Origin: Osmia lignaria lignaria
Taxonomy: Eukaryota > Arthropoda > Insecta > Hymenoptera > Megachilidae
DNA length: 64,000 bases
Assembly (NCBI RefSeq): GCF_051020975.1
Contig: NW_027478168.1
Coordinates: forward strand, 5,766,001-5,830,000
Reading direction: 5' to 3'
Position numbers and translations under genes: made by a program. Below are positions 1 through 11,914 of this stretch, piece after piece. The notes below the pieces were generated by a model. It made no database searches. It was not told the DNA's origin and worked only from the letters and a program-made list of their open reading frames with translations. How positions within the stretch are numbered: the first letter of the stretch is position 1; every line of letters begins with the position of its first letter.

Positions 1-386
1 CATAATTCTTTACAGAAAAGGTCTCTTAACATTTTGCCATAGCTCGCTTCGTTTCCGAGATATTTGCAGATTTATCTCAAGGGAAGGGTCCTGATGGACA
101 TATTTCGAGATATTTCTTCTTCTTGTTGTTCTTCTTCTGCACAGCTAAACTGGAAGTGGCATTTCCAGCTCGCAATCGTGCAGAGTTATCTCAAAGAAAG
201 GGGCCATGGTGTTTCTGTATCTCTATTATGTTGGTGCGGCTTCGGAACTTTTAAATATCTTGATATATCTCGAGAACTACGCCTCTGATCGAAAAATATC
301 ATAGAACATAAAAAGTAGGAAACTTAATTCTCTACAAAAAAGGTCTCATAACATTTTGCCATAGCTCGCTTCGTTTCCGAGATATT

Positions 387-413
387 TGCAGATTTATCTC
401 AAGGGAAGGGGCC
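387..413 (+). repeat. Internal direct repeat, left copy
   Basis: This 27-nt stretch beginning tgcaga and ending aaggggcc recurs 114 bp downstream at 501-527 with 24 of 27 bases identical. The three differences are t/g at position 7 and g/a at positions 17 and 19. The pair is present in essentially every unit. It suggests either that the 322-bp unit grew from an older, shorter repeat or that the two copies are paired binding sites. I see this directly; the function is unknown. Confidence 0.8.
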
Positions 414-434
414 TGACGGACATATTTCGAGATA

Positions 435-460
435 TTTCTTCTTCTTGTTGTTCTTCCTCT
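435..460 (+). repeat. Pyrimidine-rich TTC/TTG tract of the unit
   Basis: This 26-base tract is all pyrimidine on the plus strand except for two G residues, and is built from TTC and TTG triplets. It occurs once per unit at unit positions about 113-138. It is one of the best conserved parts of the unit, with rare substitutions such as cttcctct, ttcctctt, ctactt or cttatt that mark sub-families. Homopurine/homopyrimidine tracts can adopt non-B structure, but nothing in the sequence proves it here. Confidence 0.75.
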
Positions 461-500
461 GCACAGCTAAGCTGGAAGTGGCATTTGCAGCTCGCAATAG

Positions 501-527
501 TGCAGAGTTATCTCAAAGAAAGGGGCC
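501..527 (+). repeat. Internal direct repeat, right copy
   Basis: This is the right-hand partner of the 27-nt element at 387-413, offset by 114 bp. Its core ttatctcaa and aaggggcc are the most conserved parts. A single change in this copy (gttatctc to gatatctc) in the units at 10,305, 14,169, 14,491 and 17,711 removes a reverse-strand stop codon, which creates chance minus-strand open frames there. Confidence 0.8.
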
Positions 528-583
528 ACGGTGTTTCTGTATCTCTATTATGTTGGTGCGGCTTCGGAACTTTTAAATATCTT

Positions 584-597
584 GATATATCTCGAGA
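584..597. repeat. Palindromic AT-rich patch of the unit
   Basis: Two overlapping 8-bp perfect palindromes, gatatatc (584-591) and tctcgaga (590-597), lie just downstream of ggaacttttaaatat. The second contains CTCGAG in type-A units. Type-B units read ctcgaaaac instead and lose that palindrome. The site therefore separates the two main 3'-end types: cttgat...gagaac (A) and ctcgat...gaaaac (B). Confidence 0.75.
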
Positions 598-3500
598 ACT
601 ACGCATCTGATCAAAAAATATCATAGAACATAAAAAGTAGGAAACTTAATTCTCTACAAAAAAGGTCTCTTAACATTTTGCCATAGCTCGCTTTGTTTCC
701 GAGATATTTGCAGATTTATCTCAAGGGAAGGGGCCTAACGGACATATTTCGAGATATTTCTTCTTCTTGTTGTTCTTCTTCTGCACAGCTAAGCTGGAAG
801 TGGCATTTGCAGCTCGCAATAGTTCAGAGTTATCTCAACGAAAGGGGCCACGGTGTTTCTGTATCTCTATTATGTTGGTGCGGCTTCGGAACTTTTAAAT
901 ATCTTGATATATCTCGAGAACTACGCGTCTGATCAAAAAATATCATAGAACATAAAAAGTAGGAAACTTAATTCTCTACAAAAACGGTCTCTTAACATTT
1001 TGCCATAGCTCGCTTCGTTTCCGAGATATTTGCAGATATATTTCAAGGGAAGGGGCCTGACGGGCATATTTCGAGATATTTCTTCTTCTTGTTGTTCTTC
1101 TTCTGCACAGCTAAGCTGGAAGTGGCATTTGCGGCTCGCACTAGTGCACAGTTATCTCAAAGAAAGGGGCCACGGTGTTTCTGTATCTCTATTATGTTGG
1201 TGCGTCTTCGGAACTTTTAAATATCTCGATATATCTCGAAAACTACGCTTCTGATCAAAAAATATCATAGAACATAAATTGTAGGAAACATAATTCTCTA
1301 CAAAAAACGTCTCTTAACATTTTGCCATAGCTCGCTTCGTTTCCGAGATATTTGCAGATTCAGCTCAAAGGAACTGGCCTGACGGACATATTTCGAGATA
1401 TTTCTTCTTCTTGTTGTTCTTCTTCTGCACAGCTAAGCTGGAAGTGGCATTTGCAGCTCGCAATAGTGCAGAGTTATCCCAAAGAAAGGGGCCACGGTGT
1501 TTCTGTATCTCTATTATGTTGGTGCGGCTTCGGAACTTTTAAATATCTCGATATATCTCGAAAACTACGCTTCTGATCAAAAAATATCATAGAACATAAA
1601 TTGTAGGAAACATAATTCTTTACAGAAAAGGTCTCTTAACATTTTGCCATAGCTCGCTTCGTTTCCGAGATATTTGCAGATTTATCTCAAGGGAAGGGTC
1701 CTGATGGACATATTTCGAGATATTTCTTCTTCTTGTTGTTCTTCTTCTGCACAGCTAAACTGGAAGTGGCATTTCCAGCTCGCAATCGTGCAGAGTTATC
1801 TCAAAGAAAGGGGCCATGGTGTTTCTGTATCTCTATTATGTTGGTGCGGCTTCGGAACTTTTAAATATCTTGATATATCTCGAGAACTACGCCTCTGATC
1901 GAAAAATATCATAGAACATAAAAAGTAGGAAACTTAATTCTCTACAAAAAAGGTCTCATAACATTTTGCCATAGCTCGCTTCGTTTCCGAGATATTTGCA
2001 GATTTATCTCAAGGGAAGGGGCCTGACGGACATATTTCGAGATATTTCTTCTTCTTGTTGTTCTTCTTCTGCACAGCTAAGCTGGAAGTGGCATTTGCAG
2101 CTCGCACTAGTGCAGAGTTATCTCAAAGAAAGGGGCCACGGTGTTTCTGTATCTCTATTATGTTGGTGCGGCTTCGGAACTTTTAAATATCTCGATATAT
2201 CTCGAGAACTACGCTTCTGATCAAAAAATATCATAGAACATAAATTGTAGGAAACATAATTCTCTACAGAAAAGGTCTCTTAACATTTTGCCATAGCTCG
2301 CTTCGTTTCCGAGATATTTGCAGATTTATCTCAAGGGAAGGGGCCTGACGGACATATTTCGAGATATTTCTTCTTCTTGTTGTTCTTCTTCTGCACAGCT
2401 AAGCTGGAAGTGGCATTTGCAGCTCGCACTAGTGCAGAGTTATCTCAAAGAAAGGGGCCACGGTGTTTCTGTATCTCTATTATGTTGGTGCGGCTTCGGA
2501 ACTTTTAAATATCTCGATATATCTCGAGAACTACGCTTCTGATCAAAAAATATCATAGAACATAAATTGTAGGAAACATAATTCTCTACAGAAAAGGTCT
2601 CTTAACATTTTGCCATAGCTCGCTTCGTTTCCGAGATATTTGCAGATTTATCTCAAGGGAAGGGGCCTGACGGACATATTTCGAGATATTTCTTCTTCTT
2701 GTTGTTCTTCTTCTGCACAGCTAAGCTGGAAGTGGCATTTGCGGCTCGCACTAGTGCAGAGTTATCTCAAAGAAAGGGGCCACGGTGTTTCTGTATCCCT
2801 ATTATGTTGGTGCGGCTTCGGAACTTTTAAATATCTCGATATATCTCGAAAACTACGCTTCTGATCAAAAAATATCATAGAACATAAATTGTAGGAAACA
2901 TAATTCTCTACAAAAAACGTCTCTTAACATTTTGCCATAGCTCGCTTCGTTTCCGAGATATTTGCAGATTCAGCTCAAAGGAACTGGCCTGACGGACATA
3001 TTTCGAGATATTTCTTCTTCTTGTTGTTCTTCCTCTGCACAGCTAAGCTGGAAGTGGCATTTGCAGCTCGCAATAGTGCAGAGTTATCTCAAAGAAAGGG
3101 GCCACGGTGTTTCTGTATCTCTATTATGTTGGTGCGGCTTCGGAACTTTTAAATATCTTGATATATCTCGAGAACTACGCATCTGATCAAAAAATATCAT
3201 AGAACATAAAAAGTAGGAAACTTAATTCTCTACAAAAAAGGTCTCTTAACATTTTGCCATAGCTCGCTTTGTTTCCGAGATATTTGCAGATTTATCTCAA
3301 GGGAAGGGGCCTAACGGACATATTTCGAGATATTTCTTCTTCTTGTTGTTCTTCTTCTGCACAGCTAAGCTGGAAGTGGCATTTGCAGCTCGCACTAGTG
3401 CAGAGTTATCTCAAAGAAAGGGGCCACGGTGTTTCTGTATCTCTATTATGTTGGTGCGGCTTCGGAACTTTTAAATATCTTGATATATCTCGAAAACTAC

Positions 3501-6118
3501 GCTTCTGATCAAAAAATATCATAGAACATAAATTGTAGAAAACATAATTCTCTACAAAAAAGGTCTCTTAACATTTTGCCATAGCTCGCTTCGTTTCCGA
3601 GATATTTGCAGATTTATCTCAAGGGAAGGGGCCTGACGGACATATTTCGAGATATTTCTTCTTCTTGTTGTTCTTCTTCTGCACAGCTAAGCTGGAAGTG
3701 GCATTTGCGGCTCGCACTAGTGCAGAGTTATCTCAAAGAAAGGGGCCACGGTGTTTCTGTATCTCTATTATGTTGGTGCGGCTTCGGAACTTTTAAATAT
3801 CTTGATATATCTCGAGAACTTCGCATCTGATCAAAAAATATCATAGAACATAAAAAGTAGGAAACTTAATTCTCTACAAAAAAGGTCTCTTAACATTTTG
3901 CCATAGCTCGCTTCGTTTCCGAGATATTTGCAGATATATCTCAAGGGAAGGGGCCTGACGGACATATTTCGAGATATTTCTTCTTCTTGTTGTTCTTCTT
4001 CTGCACAGCTAAGCTGGAAGTGGCATTTACAGCTCGCAACAGTGCAGAGTTATCTCAAAGAAAGGGGCCACGGTGTTTCTGTATCTCTATTATGTTGGTG
4101 CGGCTTCGGAACTTTTAAATATCTTGATATATCTCGAGAACTACGCATCTGATCAAAAAATATCATAGAACATGAAAAGTAGGAAACTTAATTCTCTACA
4201 AAACAGATCTCTTAACATTTTGCCATAGCTCTCTTCGTTTCCGAGATATTTGCAGATTTATCTCAAGGGAAGGGGCCTGGCGGACATATTTCGAGATATT
4301 TCTTCTTCTTGTTGTTCTTCTTCTGCACAGCTAAGCTGGAAGTGGCATTTGCAGCTCGCAATAGTTCAGAGTTATCTCAACGAAAGGGGCCACGGTGTTT
4401 CTGTATCTCTATTATGTTGGTGCGGCTTCGGAACTTTTAAATATCTTGATATATCTCGAGAACTACGCGTCTGATCAAAAAATATCATAGAACATAAAAA
4501 GTAGGAAACTTAATTCTCTACAAAAACGGTCTCTTAACATTTTGCCATAGCTCGCTTCGTTTCCGAGATATTTGCAGATATATTTCAAGGGAAGGGGCCT
4601 GACGGGCATATTTCGAGATATTTCTTCTTCTTGTTGTTCTTCTTCTGCACAGCTAAGCTGGAAGTGGCATTTGCGGCTCGCACTAGTGCACAGTTATCTC
4701 AAAGAAAGGGGCCACGGTGTTTCTGTATCTCTATTATGTTGGTGCGTCTTCGGAACTTTTAAATATCTCGATATATCTCGAAAACTACGCTTCTGATCAA
4801 AAGATATCATAGAACATAAATTGTAGGAAACATAATTCTCTACAAAAAACGTCTCTTAACATTTTGCCATAGCTCGCTTCGTTTCCGAGATATTTGCAGA
4901 TTCAGCTCAAAGGAACTGGCCTGACGGACATATTTCGAGATATTTCTTCTTCTTGTTGTTCTTCTTCTGCACAGCTAAGCTGGAAGTGGCATTTGCGGCT
5001 CGCACTAGTGCAGAGTTATCTCAAAGAAAGGGGCCACGGTGTTTCTGTATCTCTATTATGTTGGTGCGGCTTCGGAACTTTTAAATATCTTGATATATCT
5101 CGAGAACTACGCATCTGATCAAAAAATATCATAGAACATAAAAAGTACGAAACTTAATTCTCTACAAAAAAGGTCTCTTAACATTTTGCCATAGCTCGCT
5201 TCGTTTCCGAGATATTTGCATATTTATCTCAAGGGAAGGGGCCTGACGGACATATTTCGAGATATTTCTTCTTCTTGTTGTTCTTCTTCTGCACAGCTAA
5301 GCTGGAAGTGGCATTTGCCCCTCGCACTAGTGCAGAGTTATCTCAACGAAAGGGGCCACGGTGTTTCTGTATCTCTATTATGTTGGTGCGGCTTCGGAAC
5401 TTTTAAATATCTCGATATATCTCGAAAACTACGCTTCTGATCAAAAAATATCATAGAACATAAATGGTAGGAAGCATAATTCTCTACAAAAAAGGTCTCT
5501 TAACATTTTGCCATAGCTCGCTTCGTTTCCGAGATATTTGCAGATATATCTCAAGGGAAGGGGCCTGACGGACATATTTCGAGATATTTCTTCTTCTTGT
5601 TGTTCTTCTTCTGCACAGCTAAGCTGGAAGTGGCATTTACAGCTCGCAACAGTGCAGAGTTATCTCAAAGATAGGGGCCACGCTGTTTCTGTATCTCTAT
5701 TATGTTGGTGCGGCTTCGGAACTTTTAAATATCTTGATATATCTCGAGAACTACGCATCTGATCAAAAAATATCATAGAACATGAAAAGTAGGAAACTTA
5801 ATTCTCTACAAAACAGGTCTCTTAACATTTTGCCATAGCTCTCTTCGTTTCCGAGATATTTTCAGATATATCTCAAGGGAAGGGGCCTGGCGGACATATT
5901 TCGAGATATTTCTTCTTCTTGTTGTTCTTCTTCTGCACAGCTAAGCTGGAAGTGGCATTTGCAGCTCGCAATAGTTCAGAGTTATCTCAACGAAAGGGGC
6001 CACGGTGTTTCTGTATCTCTATTATGTTGGTGCGGCTTCGGAACTTTTAAATATCTTGATATATCTCGAGAACTACGCGTCTGATCAAAAAATATCATAG
6101 AACATAAAAAGTAGGAGA

Positions 6119-7728
6119 CTTAATTCTCTACAAAAACGGTCTCTTAACATTTTGCCATAGCTCGCTTCGTTTCCGAGATATTTGCAGATATATTTCAAGG
6201 GAAGGGGCCTGACGGGCATATTTCGAGATATTTCTTCTTCTTGTTGTTCTTCTTCTGCACAGCTAAGCTGGAAGTGGCATTTGCGGCTCGCACTAGTGCA
6301 CAGTTATCTCAAAGAAAGGGGCCACGGTGTTTCTGTATCTCTATTATGTTGGTGCGTCTTCGGAACTTTTAAATATCTCGATATATCTCGAAAACTACGC
6401 TTCTGATCAAAAAATATCATAGAACGTAAATTGTAGGAAACATTATTCTCTACAAAAAAGGTCTCTTAACATTTTGCCATAGCTCGCTTCGTTTCCGAGA
6501 TATTTGCAGATTCATCTCAAGGGAAGGGGTCTGACGGACATATTTCGAGATATTTCTTCTTCTTGTTGTTCTTCTTCTGCACAGCTAAGCTGGAAGTGGC
6601 ATTTGCAGCTCGCAATAGTGTAGAGTTATCTCAAAGAAAGGGGCCACGGTGTTTCTGTATCTCTATTATGTTGGTGCGGCTTCGGAACTTTTAAATATCT
6701 TGATATATCTCGAGAACTACGCGTCTGATCAAAAAATGTCATAGAACATAAAAAGTAGGAAACTTAATTCTCTACAAAAACGGTCTCTTAACATTTTGCC
6801 ATAGCTCACTTCGTTTCCGAGATATTTGCAGATATATCTCAAGGGAAGGGGCCTGACGGACATATTTCGAGATATTTCGTCTTCTTGTTGTTCTTCTTCT
6901 GCACAGCTAAGCTGGAAGTGGCATTTGCGGCTCGCACTAGCGCACAGTTATCTCAAAGAAAGGGGCCACGGTGTTTCTGTATCTCTATTATGCTGGTGCG
7001 TCTTCGGAACTTTTAAATATCTCGATATATCTCGAAAACTACGCTTCTGATCAAAAAATATCATAGAACGTAAATTGTAGGAAACATTATTCTCTACAAA
7101 AAAGGTCTCTTAACATTTTGCCATAGCTCGCTTCGTTTCCGAGATATTTGCAGATTCATCTCAAGGGAAGGGGTCTGACGGACATATTTCGAGATATTTC
7201 TTCTTCTTGTTGTTCTTCTTCTGCACAGCTAAGCTGGAAGTGGCATTTGCGGCTCGCACTAGTGCAGAGTTATCTCAAAGAAAGGGGCCACGGTGTTTCT
7301 GTATCTCTATTATGTTGGTGCGGCTTCGGAACTTTTAAATATCTTGATATATCTCGAGAACTACGCGTCTGATCAAAAAATATCATAGAACATAAAAAGT
7401 AAGAAACATAATTCTCTACAAAAAAGGTCTCTTAACATTTTGCCATAGCTCGCTTCGTTTCCGAGATATTTGCAGATTTATCTCAAGGGAAGGGGCCTGA
7501 CGGACATATTTCGAGATATTTCTTCTTCTTGTTGTTCTTCTTCTGCACAGCTAAGCTGGAAGTGGCATTTGCAGCTCGCAATAGTTCAGAGTTATCTCAA
7601 CGAAAGGGGCCACGGTGTTTCTGTATCTCTATTATGTTGGTGCGGCTTCGGAACTTTTAAATATCTTGATATATCTCGAGAACTACGCGTCTGATCAAAA
7701 AATATCATAGAACATAAAAAGTAGGAAA
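6119..7728 (+). repeat. Domain A 5-unit HOR, copy 1
   Basis: The five units start at 6,119, 6,441, 6,763, 7,085 and 7,407. Diagnostic features are gatatatttcaaggg in unit 1, gtgtagagtt and aaaaaatgtcat in unit 2, atttcgtcttc and actagcgcac in unit 3, gattcatctc and agtaagaaac in unit 4, and atagttcag with ctcaacg in unit 5. All but the last unit match copy 2, apart from one difference I found (tgctggtg here, tgttggtg in copy 2). Confidence 0.88.
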
Positions 7729-9338
7729 CTTAATTCTCTACAAAAACGGTCTCTTAACATTTTGCCATAGCTCGCTTCGTTTCCGAGATATTTGCAGATA
7801 TATTTCAAGGGAAGGGGCCTGACGGGCATATTTCGAGATATTTCTTCTTCTTGTTGTTCTTCTTCTGCACAGCTAAGCTGGAAGTGGCATTTGCGGCTCG
7901 CACTAGTGCACAGTTATCTCAAAGAAAGGGGCCACGGTGTTTCTGTATCTCTATTATGTTGGTGCGTCTTCGGAACTTTTAAATATCTCGATATATCTCG
8001 AAAACTACGCTTCTGATCAAAAAATATCATAGAACGTAAATTGTAGGAAACATTATTCTCTACAAAAAAGGTCTCTTAACATTTTGCCATAGCTCGCTTC
8101 GTTTCCGAGATATTTGCAGATTCATCTCAAGGGAAGGGGTCTGACGGACATATTTCGAGATATTTCTTCTTCTTGTTGTTCTTCTTCTGCACAGCTAAGC
8201 TGGAAGTGGCATTTGCAGCTCGCAATAGTGTAGAGTTATCTCAAAGAAAGGGGCCACGGTGTTTCTGTATCTCTATTATGTTGGTGCGGCTTCGGAACTT
8301 TTAAATATCTTGATATATCTCGAGAACTACGCGTCTGATCAAAAAATGTCATAGAACATAAAAAGTAGGAAACTTAATTCTCTACAAAAACGGTCTCTTA
8401 ACATTTTGCCATAGCTCACTTCGTTTCCGAGATATTTGCAGATATATCTCAAGGGAAGGGGCCTGACGGACATATTTCGAGATATTTCGTCTTCTTGTTG
8501 TTCTTCTTCTGCACAGCTAAGCTGGAAGTGGCATTTGCGGCTCGCACTAGCGCACAGTTATCTCAAAGAAAGGGGCCACGGTGTTTCTGTATCTCTATTA
8601 TGTTGGTGCGTCTTCGGAACTTTTAAATATCTCGATATATCTCGAAAACTACGCTTCTGATCAAAAAATATCATAGAACGTAAATTGTAGGAAACATTAT
8701 TCTCTACAAAAAAGGTCTCTTAACATTTTGCCATAGCTCGCTTCGTTTCCGAGATATTTGCAGATTCATCTCAAGGGAAGGGGTCTGACGGACATATTTC
8801 GAGATATTTCTTCTTCTTGTTGTTCTTCTTCTGCACAGCTAAGCTGGAAGTGGCATTTGCGGCTCGCACTAGTGCAGAGTTATCTCAAAGAAAGGGGCCA
8901 CGGTGTTTCTGTATCTCTATTATGTTGGTGCGGCTTCGGAACTTTTAAATATCTTGATATATCTCGAGAACTACGCGTCTGATCAAAAAATATCATAGAA
9001 CATAAAAAGTAAGAAACATAATTCTCTACAAAAAAGGTCTCTTAACATTTTGCCATAGCTCGCTTCGTTTCCGAGATATTTGCAGATTTATCTCAAGGGA
9101 AGGGGCCTGACTGACATATTTCGAGATATTTCTTCTTCTTGTTGTTCTTCTTCTGCACAGCTAAGCTGGAAGTGGCATTTGCAGCTCGCAATAGTGCAGA
9201 GTTATCTCAAAGAAAGGGGCCACGGTGTTTCTGTATCTCTATTATGTTGGTGCGGCTTCGGAACTTTTAAATATCTTGATATATCTCGAGAACTACGCGT
9301 CTGATCAAAAAATGTCATAGAACATAAAAAGTAGGAAA
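7729..9338 (+). repeat. Domain A 5-unit HOR, copy 2
   Basis: This is the 1,610-bp tandem copy of 6,119-7,728. Units 1-4 carry the same diagnostic substitutions in the same order. Unit 5 (9,017-9,338) departs: it lacks the atagttcag/ctcaacg markers and ends with aaaaaatgtcat, the tail of unit 2. It is a chimera that ends the regular pattern. Confidence 0.88.
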
Positions 9339-9660
9339 CTTAATTCTCTACAAAAACGGTCTCTTAACATTTTGCCATAGCTCACTTCGTTTCCGAGATA
9401 TTTGCAGATTTATCTCAAGGGAAGGGGCCTGACGGACATATTTCGAGATATTTCTTCTTCTTGTTGTTCTTCTTCTGCACAGCTAAGCTGGAAGTGGCAT
9501 TTGCGGCTCGCACTAGTGCAGAGTTATCTCAAAGAAAGGGGCCACGGTGTTTCTGTATCTCTATTATGTTGGTGCGGCTTCGGAACTTTTAAATATCTTG
9601 ATATATCTCGAGAACTACGCGTCTGATCAAAAAATATCATAGAACATAAAAAGTAAGAAA
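9017..9660 (+). repeat. Two chimeric units ending the 5-unit HOR
   Basis: The unit at 9,017 begins like the fifth HOR unit but ends with the gcgtctg and aaaaaatgtcat tail of the second HOR unit (8,051). The following unit (9,339) starts with the atagctcacttcg head of the third HOR unit (8,373) but carries the actagtgcag middle and agtaagaaac tail of the fourth (8,695). The succession is what two exchanges within the HOR would leave. Confidence 0.65.
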
Positions 9661-11592
9661 CATAATTCTCTACAAAAAAGGTCTCTTAACATTTTGCCAT
9701 AGCTCGCTTCGTTTCCGAGATATTTGCAGATTTATCTCAAGGGAAGGGGCCTGACGGACATATTTCGAGATATTTCTTCTTCTTGTTGTTCTTCTTCTGC
9801 ACAGCTAAGCTGGAAGTGGCATTTGCGGCTCGCACTAGTGCACAGTTATCTCAAAGAAAGGGGCCACGGTGTTTCTGTATCTCTATTATGTTGGTGCGTC
9901 TTCGGAACTTTTAAATATCTCGATATATCTCGAAAACTACGCTTCTGATCAAAAAATATCACAGAACGTAAATTGTAGGAAACATTATTCTCTACAAAAA
10001 AGGTCTCTTAACATTTTGCCATAGCTCGCTTCGTTTCCGAGATATTTGCAGATTCAGCTCAAAGGAACTGGCCTGACGGACATATTTCGAGATATTTCTT
10101 CTTCTTGTTGTTCTTGCTCTGCACAGCTAAGCTGGAAGTGGCATTTGCAGCTCGCAATGGTGCAGAGTTATCTCAAAGAAAGGGGCCACGGTGTTTCTGT
10201 ATCTCTATTATGTTGGTGCGGCTTTGGAACTTTTAAATATCTTGATATATCTCGAGAACTACGCATCTGATCAAAAAATATCATAGAACATGAAAAGTAG
10301 GAAACTTAATTCTCTACAAAAAAGGTCTCTTAACATTTTGCCATAGCTCGCTTCGTTTCCGAGATATTTGCAGATTTATCTCAAGGGAAGTGGCCTGACG
10401 GACATATTTCGAGATATTTCTTCTTCTTGTTGTTCTTCTTCTGCACAGCTAAGCTGGAAGTGGCATTTGCAGCTCGCAATAGTGCAGAGATATCTCAAAG
10501 AAAGGGGCCACGGTGTTTCTGTATCTCTATTATGTTGGTGCGGCTTCGGAACTTTTAAATATCTTGATATATCTCGAGAACTACGCGTCTGATCAAAAAA
10601 TATCATAGAACATAAAAAGTAAGAAACATAATTCTCTACAAAAAAGGTCTCTTAACATTTTGCCATAGCTCGCTTCGTTTCCGAGATATTTGCAGATTTA
10701 TCTCAAGGGAAGTGGCCTGACGGACATATTTCGAGATATTTCTTCTTCTTGTTGTTCTTCTTCTGCACAGCTAAGCTGGAAGTGGCATTTGCAGCTCGCA
10801 ATAGTGCAGAGTTATCTCAAAGAAAGGGGCCACGGTGTTTCTGTATCTCTATTATGTTGGTGCGGCTTCGGAACTTTTAAATATCTTGATATATCTCGAG
10901 AACTACGCATCTGATCAAAAAATATCATAGAACATGAAAAGTAGGAAACTTAATTCTCTACCAAAAAGGTCTCTTAACATTTTGCCATAGCTCTCTTCGT
11001 TTCCGAGATATTTGCAGATTTATCTCAAGGGAAGGGGCCTGACGGACATATTTCGAGATATTTCTTCTTCTTGTTGTTCTTCTTCTGCGCAGCTAAGCTG
11101 GAAGTGGCATTTGCGGCTCGCACTAGTGCAGAGTTATCTCAATGAAAGGGGCCACGGTGTTTCTGTATCTCTATTATGTTGGTGCAGCTTCGGAACTTTT
11201 AAATATCTCGATATATCTCGAAAACTACGCTTCTGATCAAAAAATATCAGAGAACCTAAATTGTAGGAAACATAATTCTCTACAAAAAAAGCCTCTTAAG
11301 ATTTTGCCATAGCTCGCTTCGTTTCCGAGATATTTGCAGATATATCTCAAGGGAAGGGGCCTGACGGACATATTTCGAGATATTTCTTCTTCTTGTTGTT
11401 CTTCTTCTGCACAGCTAAGCTGGAAGTGGCATTTGCAGCTCGCAATAGTGCAGAGTTATCTGAAAGAAAGGGGCCACGGTGTTTCTGTATCTCTATTATG
11501 TTGGTGCGGCTTCGGAACTTTTAAATATCTTCATATATCTCGAGAACTACGCATCTGATCAAAAAATATCATAGAACATAAAAAGTAGGAAA

Positions 11593-11914
11593 CTTAATTC
11601 TCTACAGAAAAGGTCTCTTAACATTTTGCCATAGCTAGCTTCGTTTCCGAGATATTTGCAGATTTATCTCAAGGGAAGGGGCCTAACGAACATATTCCGA
11701 GATATTTCTTCATCTTGTTGTTCTTCTTCTGCACAGCTAAGCTGGAAGTGGCATTTGCGGCTCGCACTAGTGCAGAGTTATCTCAAAGAAAGGGGCCACG
11801 GTGTTTCTGTATCTCTATTATGTTGGTGCGGCTTCGGAACTTTTAAATATATCGATATATCTCGAAAACTACGCTTCTGATCAAAAAATATCATAGAACC
11901 TAAATTGTAGGAAA
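11593..11914 (+). repeat. Chimeric unit explaining the 14- versus 15-unit offset
   Basis: The left part (atagctagcttcg, cctaacgaacat, attccgag) matches the unit at 16,101. The right part (aagctgg, ttgcggctcgcact, gaaaac, agaacctaaattg) matches the next unit at 16,423. The switch falls between about 11,697 and 11,740. The copy here is therefore one unit shorter than its homologue, so upstream offsets are 4,508 bp and downstream offsets 4,830 bp. Confidence 0.75.

Larger units (their letters stand above)
323..644 (+). repeat. Representative satellite unit (322 bp)
   Basis: This second unit is close to the consensus and is used here to describe unit anatomy. In order it holds: an A6 tract (336-341); the attttgccatagctcgctt block; a 27-nt element (387-413); tcgagatattt; a pyrimidine tract (435-460); a second copy of the 27-nt element (501-527); ctattatgttggtgc; an AT-rich palindromic patch with gatatatc (584-591) and tctcgaga (590-597); TGATCA (608-613); and two more A-tracts (613-618, 632-636). 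The unit boundary is arbitrary, set at [cat/ctt]aattctctac so that base 1 of the window starts a unit. Confidence 0.95.
1..9982 (+). repeat. Domain A: 31 units with 5-unit (1,610 bp) periodicity
   Basis: Marker units recur at 1,610-bp steps. The unit at 1 (gggtcctgatgg, ccatggtg, gatcgaaa) is repeated at 1,611 without a difference I can see. Units at 3,865/5,475, 4,187/5,797 and 4,509/6,119 also pair at 1,610 bp with a few changes. The clearest tandem pair is 6,119-7,728 and 7,729-9,338. Units with gatatatttcaaggg and gacgggcat (starts 967, 4,509, 6,119, 7,729) are found only in this domain. The 1-1,610 block diverges from its copy after about 450 bases, so the domain is a patchwork rather than one perfect HOR. 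Confidence 0.85.

Noticed and set aside
41..60. Possible CENP-B box in agctcgcttcgtttccgaga
   Set aside because: It shares the TTCG start of the known box, but the required A and the CGGG core are absent at the right spacing. No other stretch of the unit fits better.
64..288. A plus-strand open frame of about 74 codons present in nearly every unit (first example given)
   Set aside because: It opens with TTG, not ATG. Unit length is 322 (not a multiple of 3), so the frame shifts in each unit. The serine/cysteine run is simply the TTC/TTG pyrimidine tract. Units at 6,441, 8,051, 53,770, 54,092, 59,244 and 63,752 have in-frame stops, and units at 5,797 and 30,909 lose the TTG. No splice, start or polyadenylation context is visible. 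It is a by-product of copying one sequence.
613..663. Three A-tracts around the unit junction as a phased DNA bend
   Set aside because: Their centres are about 18.5 and 26.5 bp apart, which does not match whole helical turns, so a phased intrinsic bend is not supported by spacing alone.
10376..10606. Minus-strand open frames of 76 codons (also at 14,240-14,470, 14,562-14,792 and 17,782-18,012)
   Set aside because: They arise from one base change (gttatctc to gatatctc) that removes a reverse-strand stop in four related units. They are antisense shadows of the satellite.
11282..11300. Possible 1-bp insertion in tacaaaaaaagcctctt
   Set aside because: The unit is still 322 bp long. The longer A run is a g-to-a substitution, as the neighbouring relative at 13,525 shows ggcctctt at the same place.
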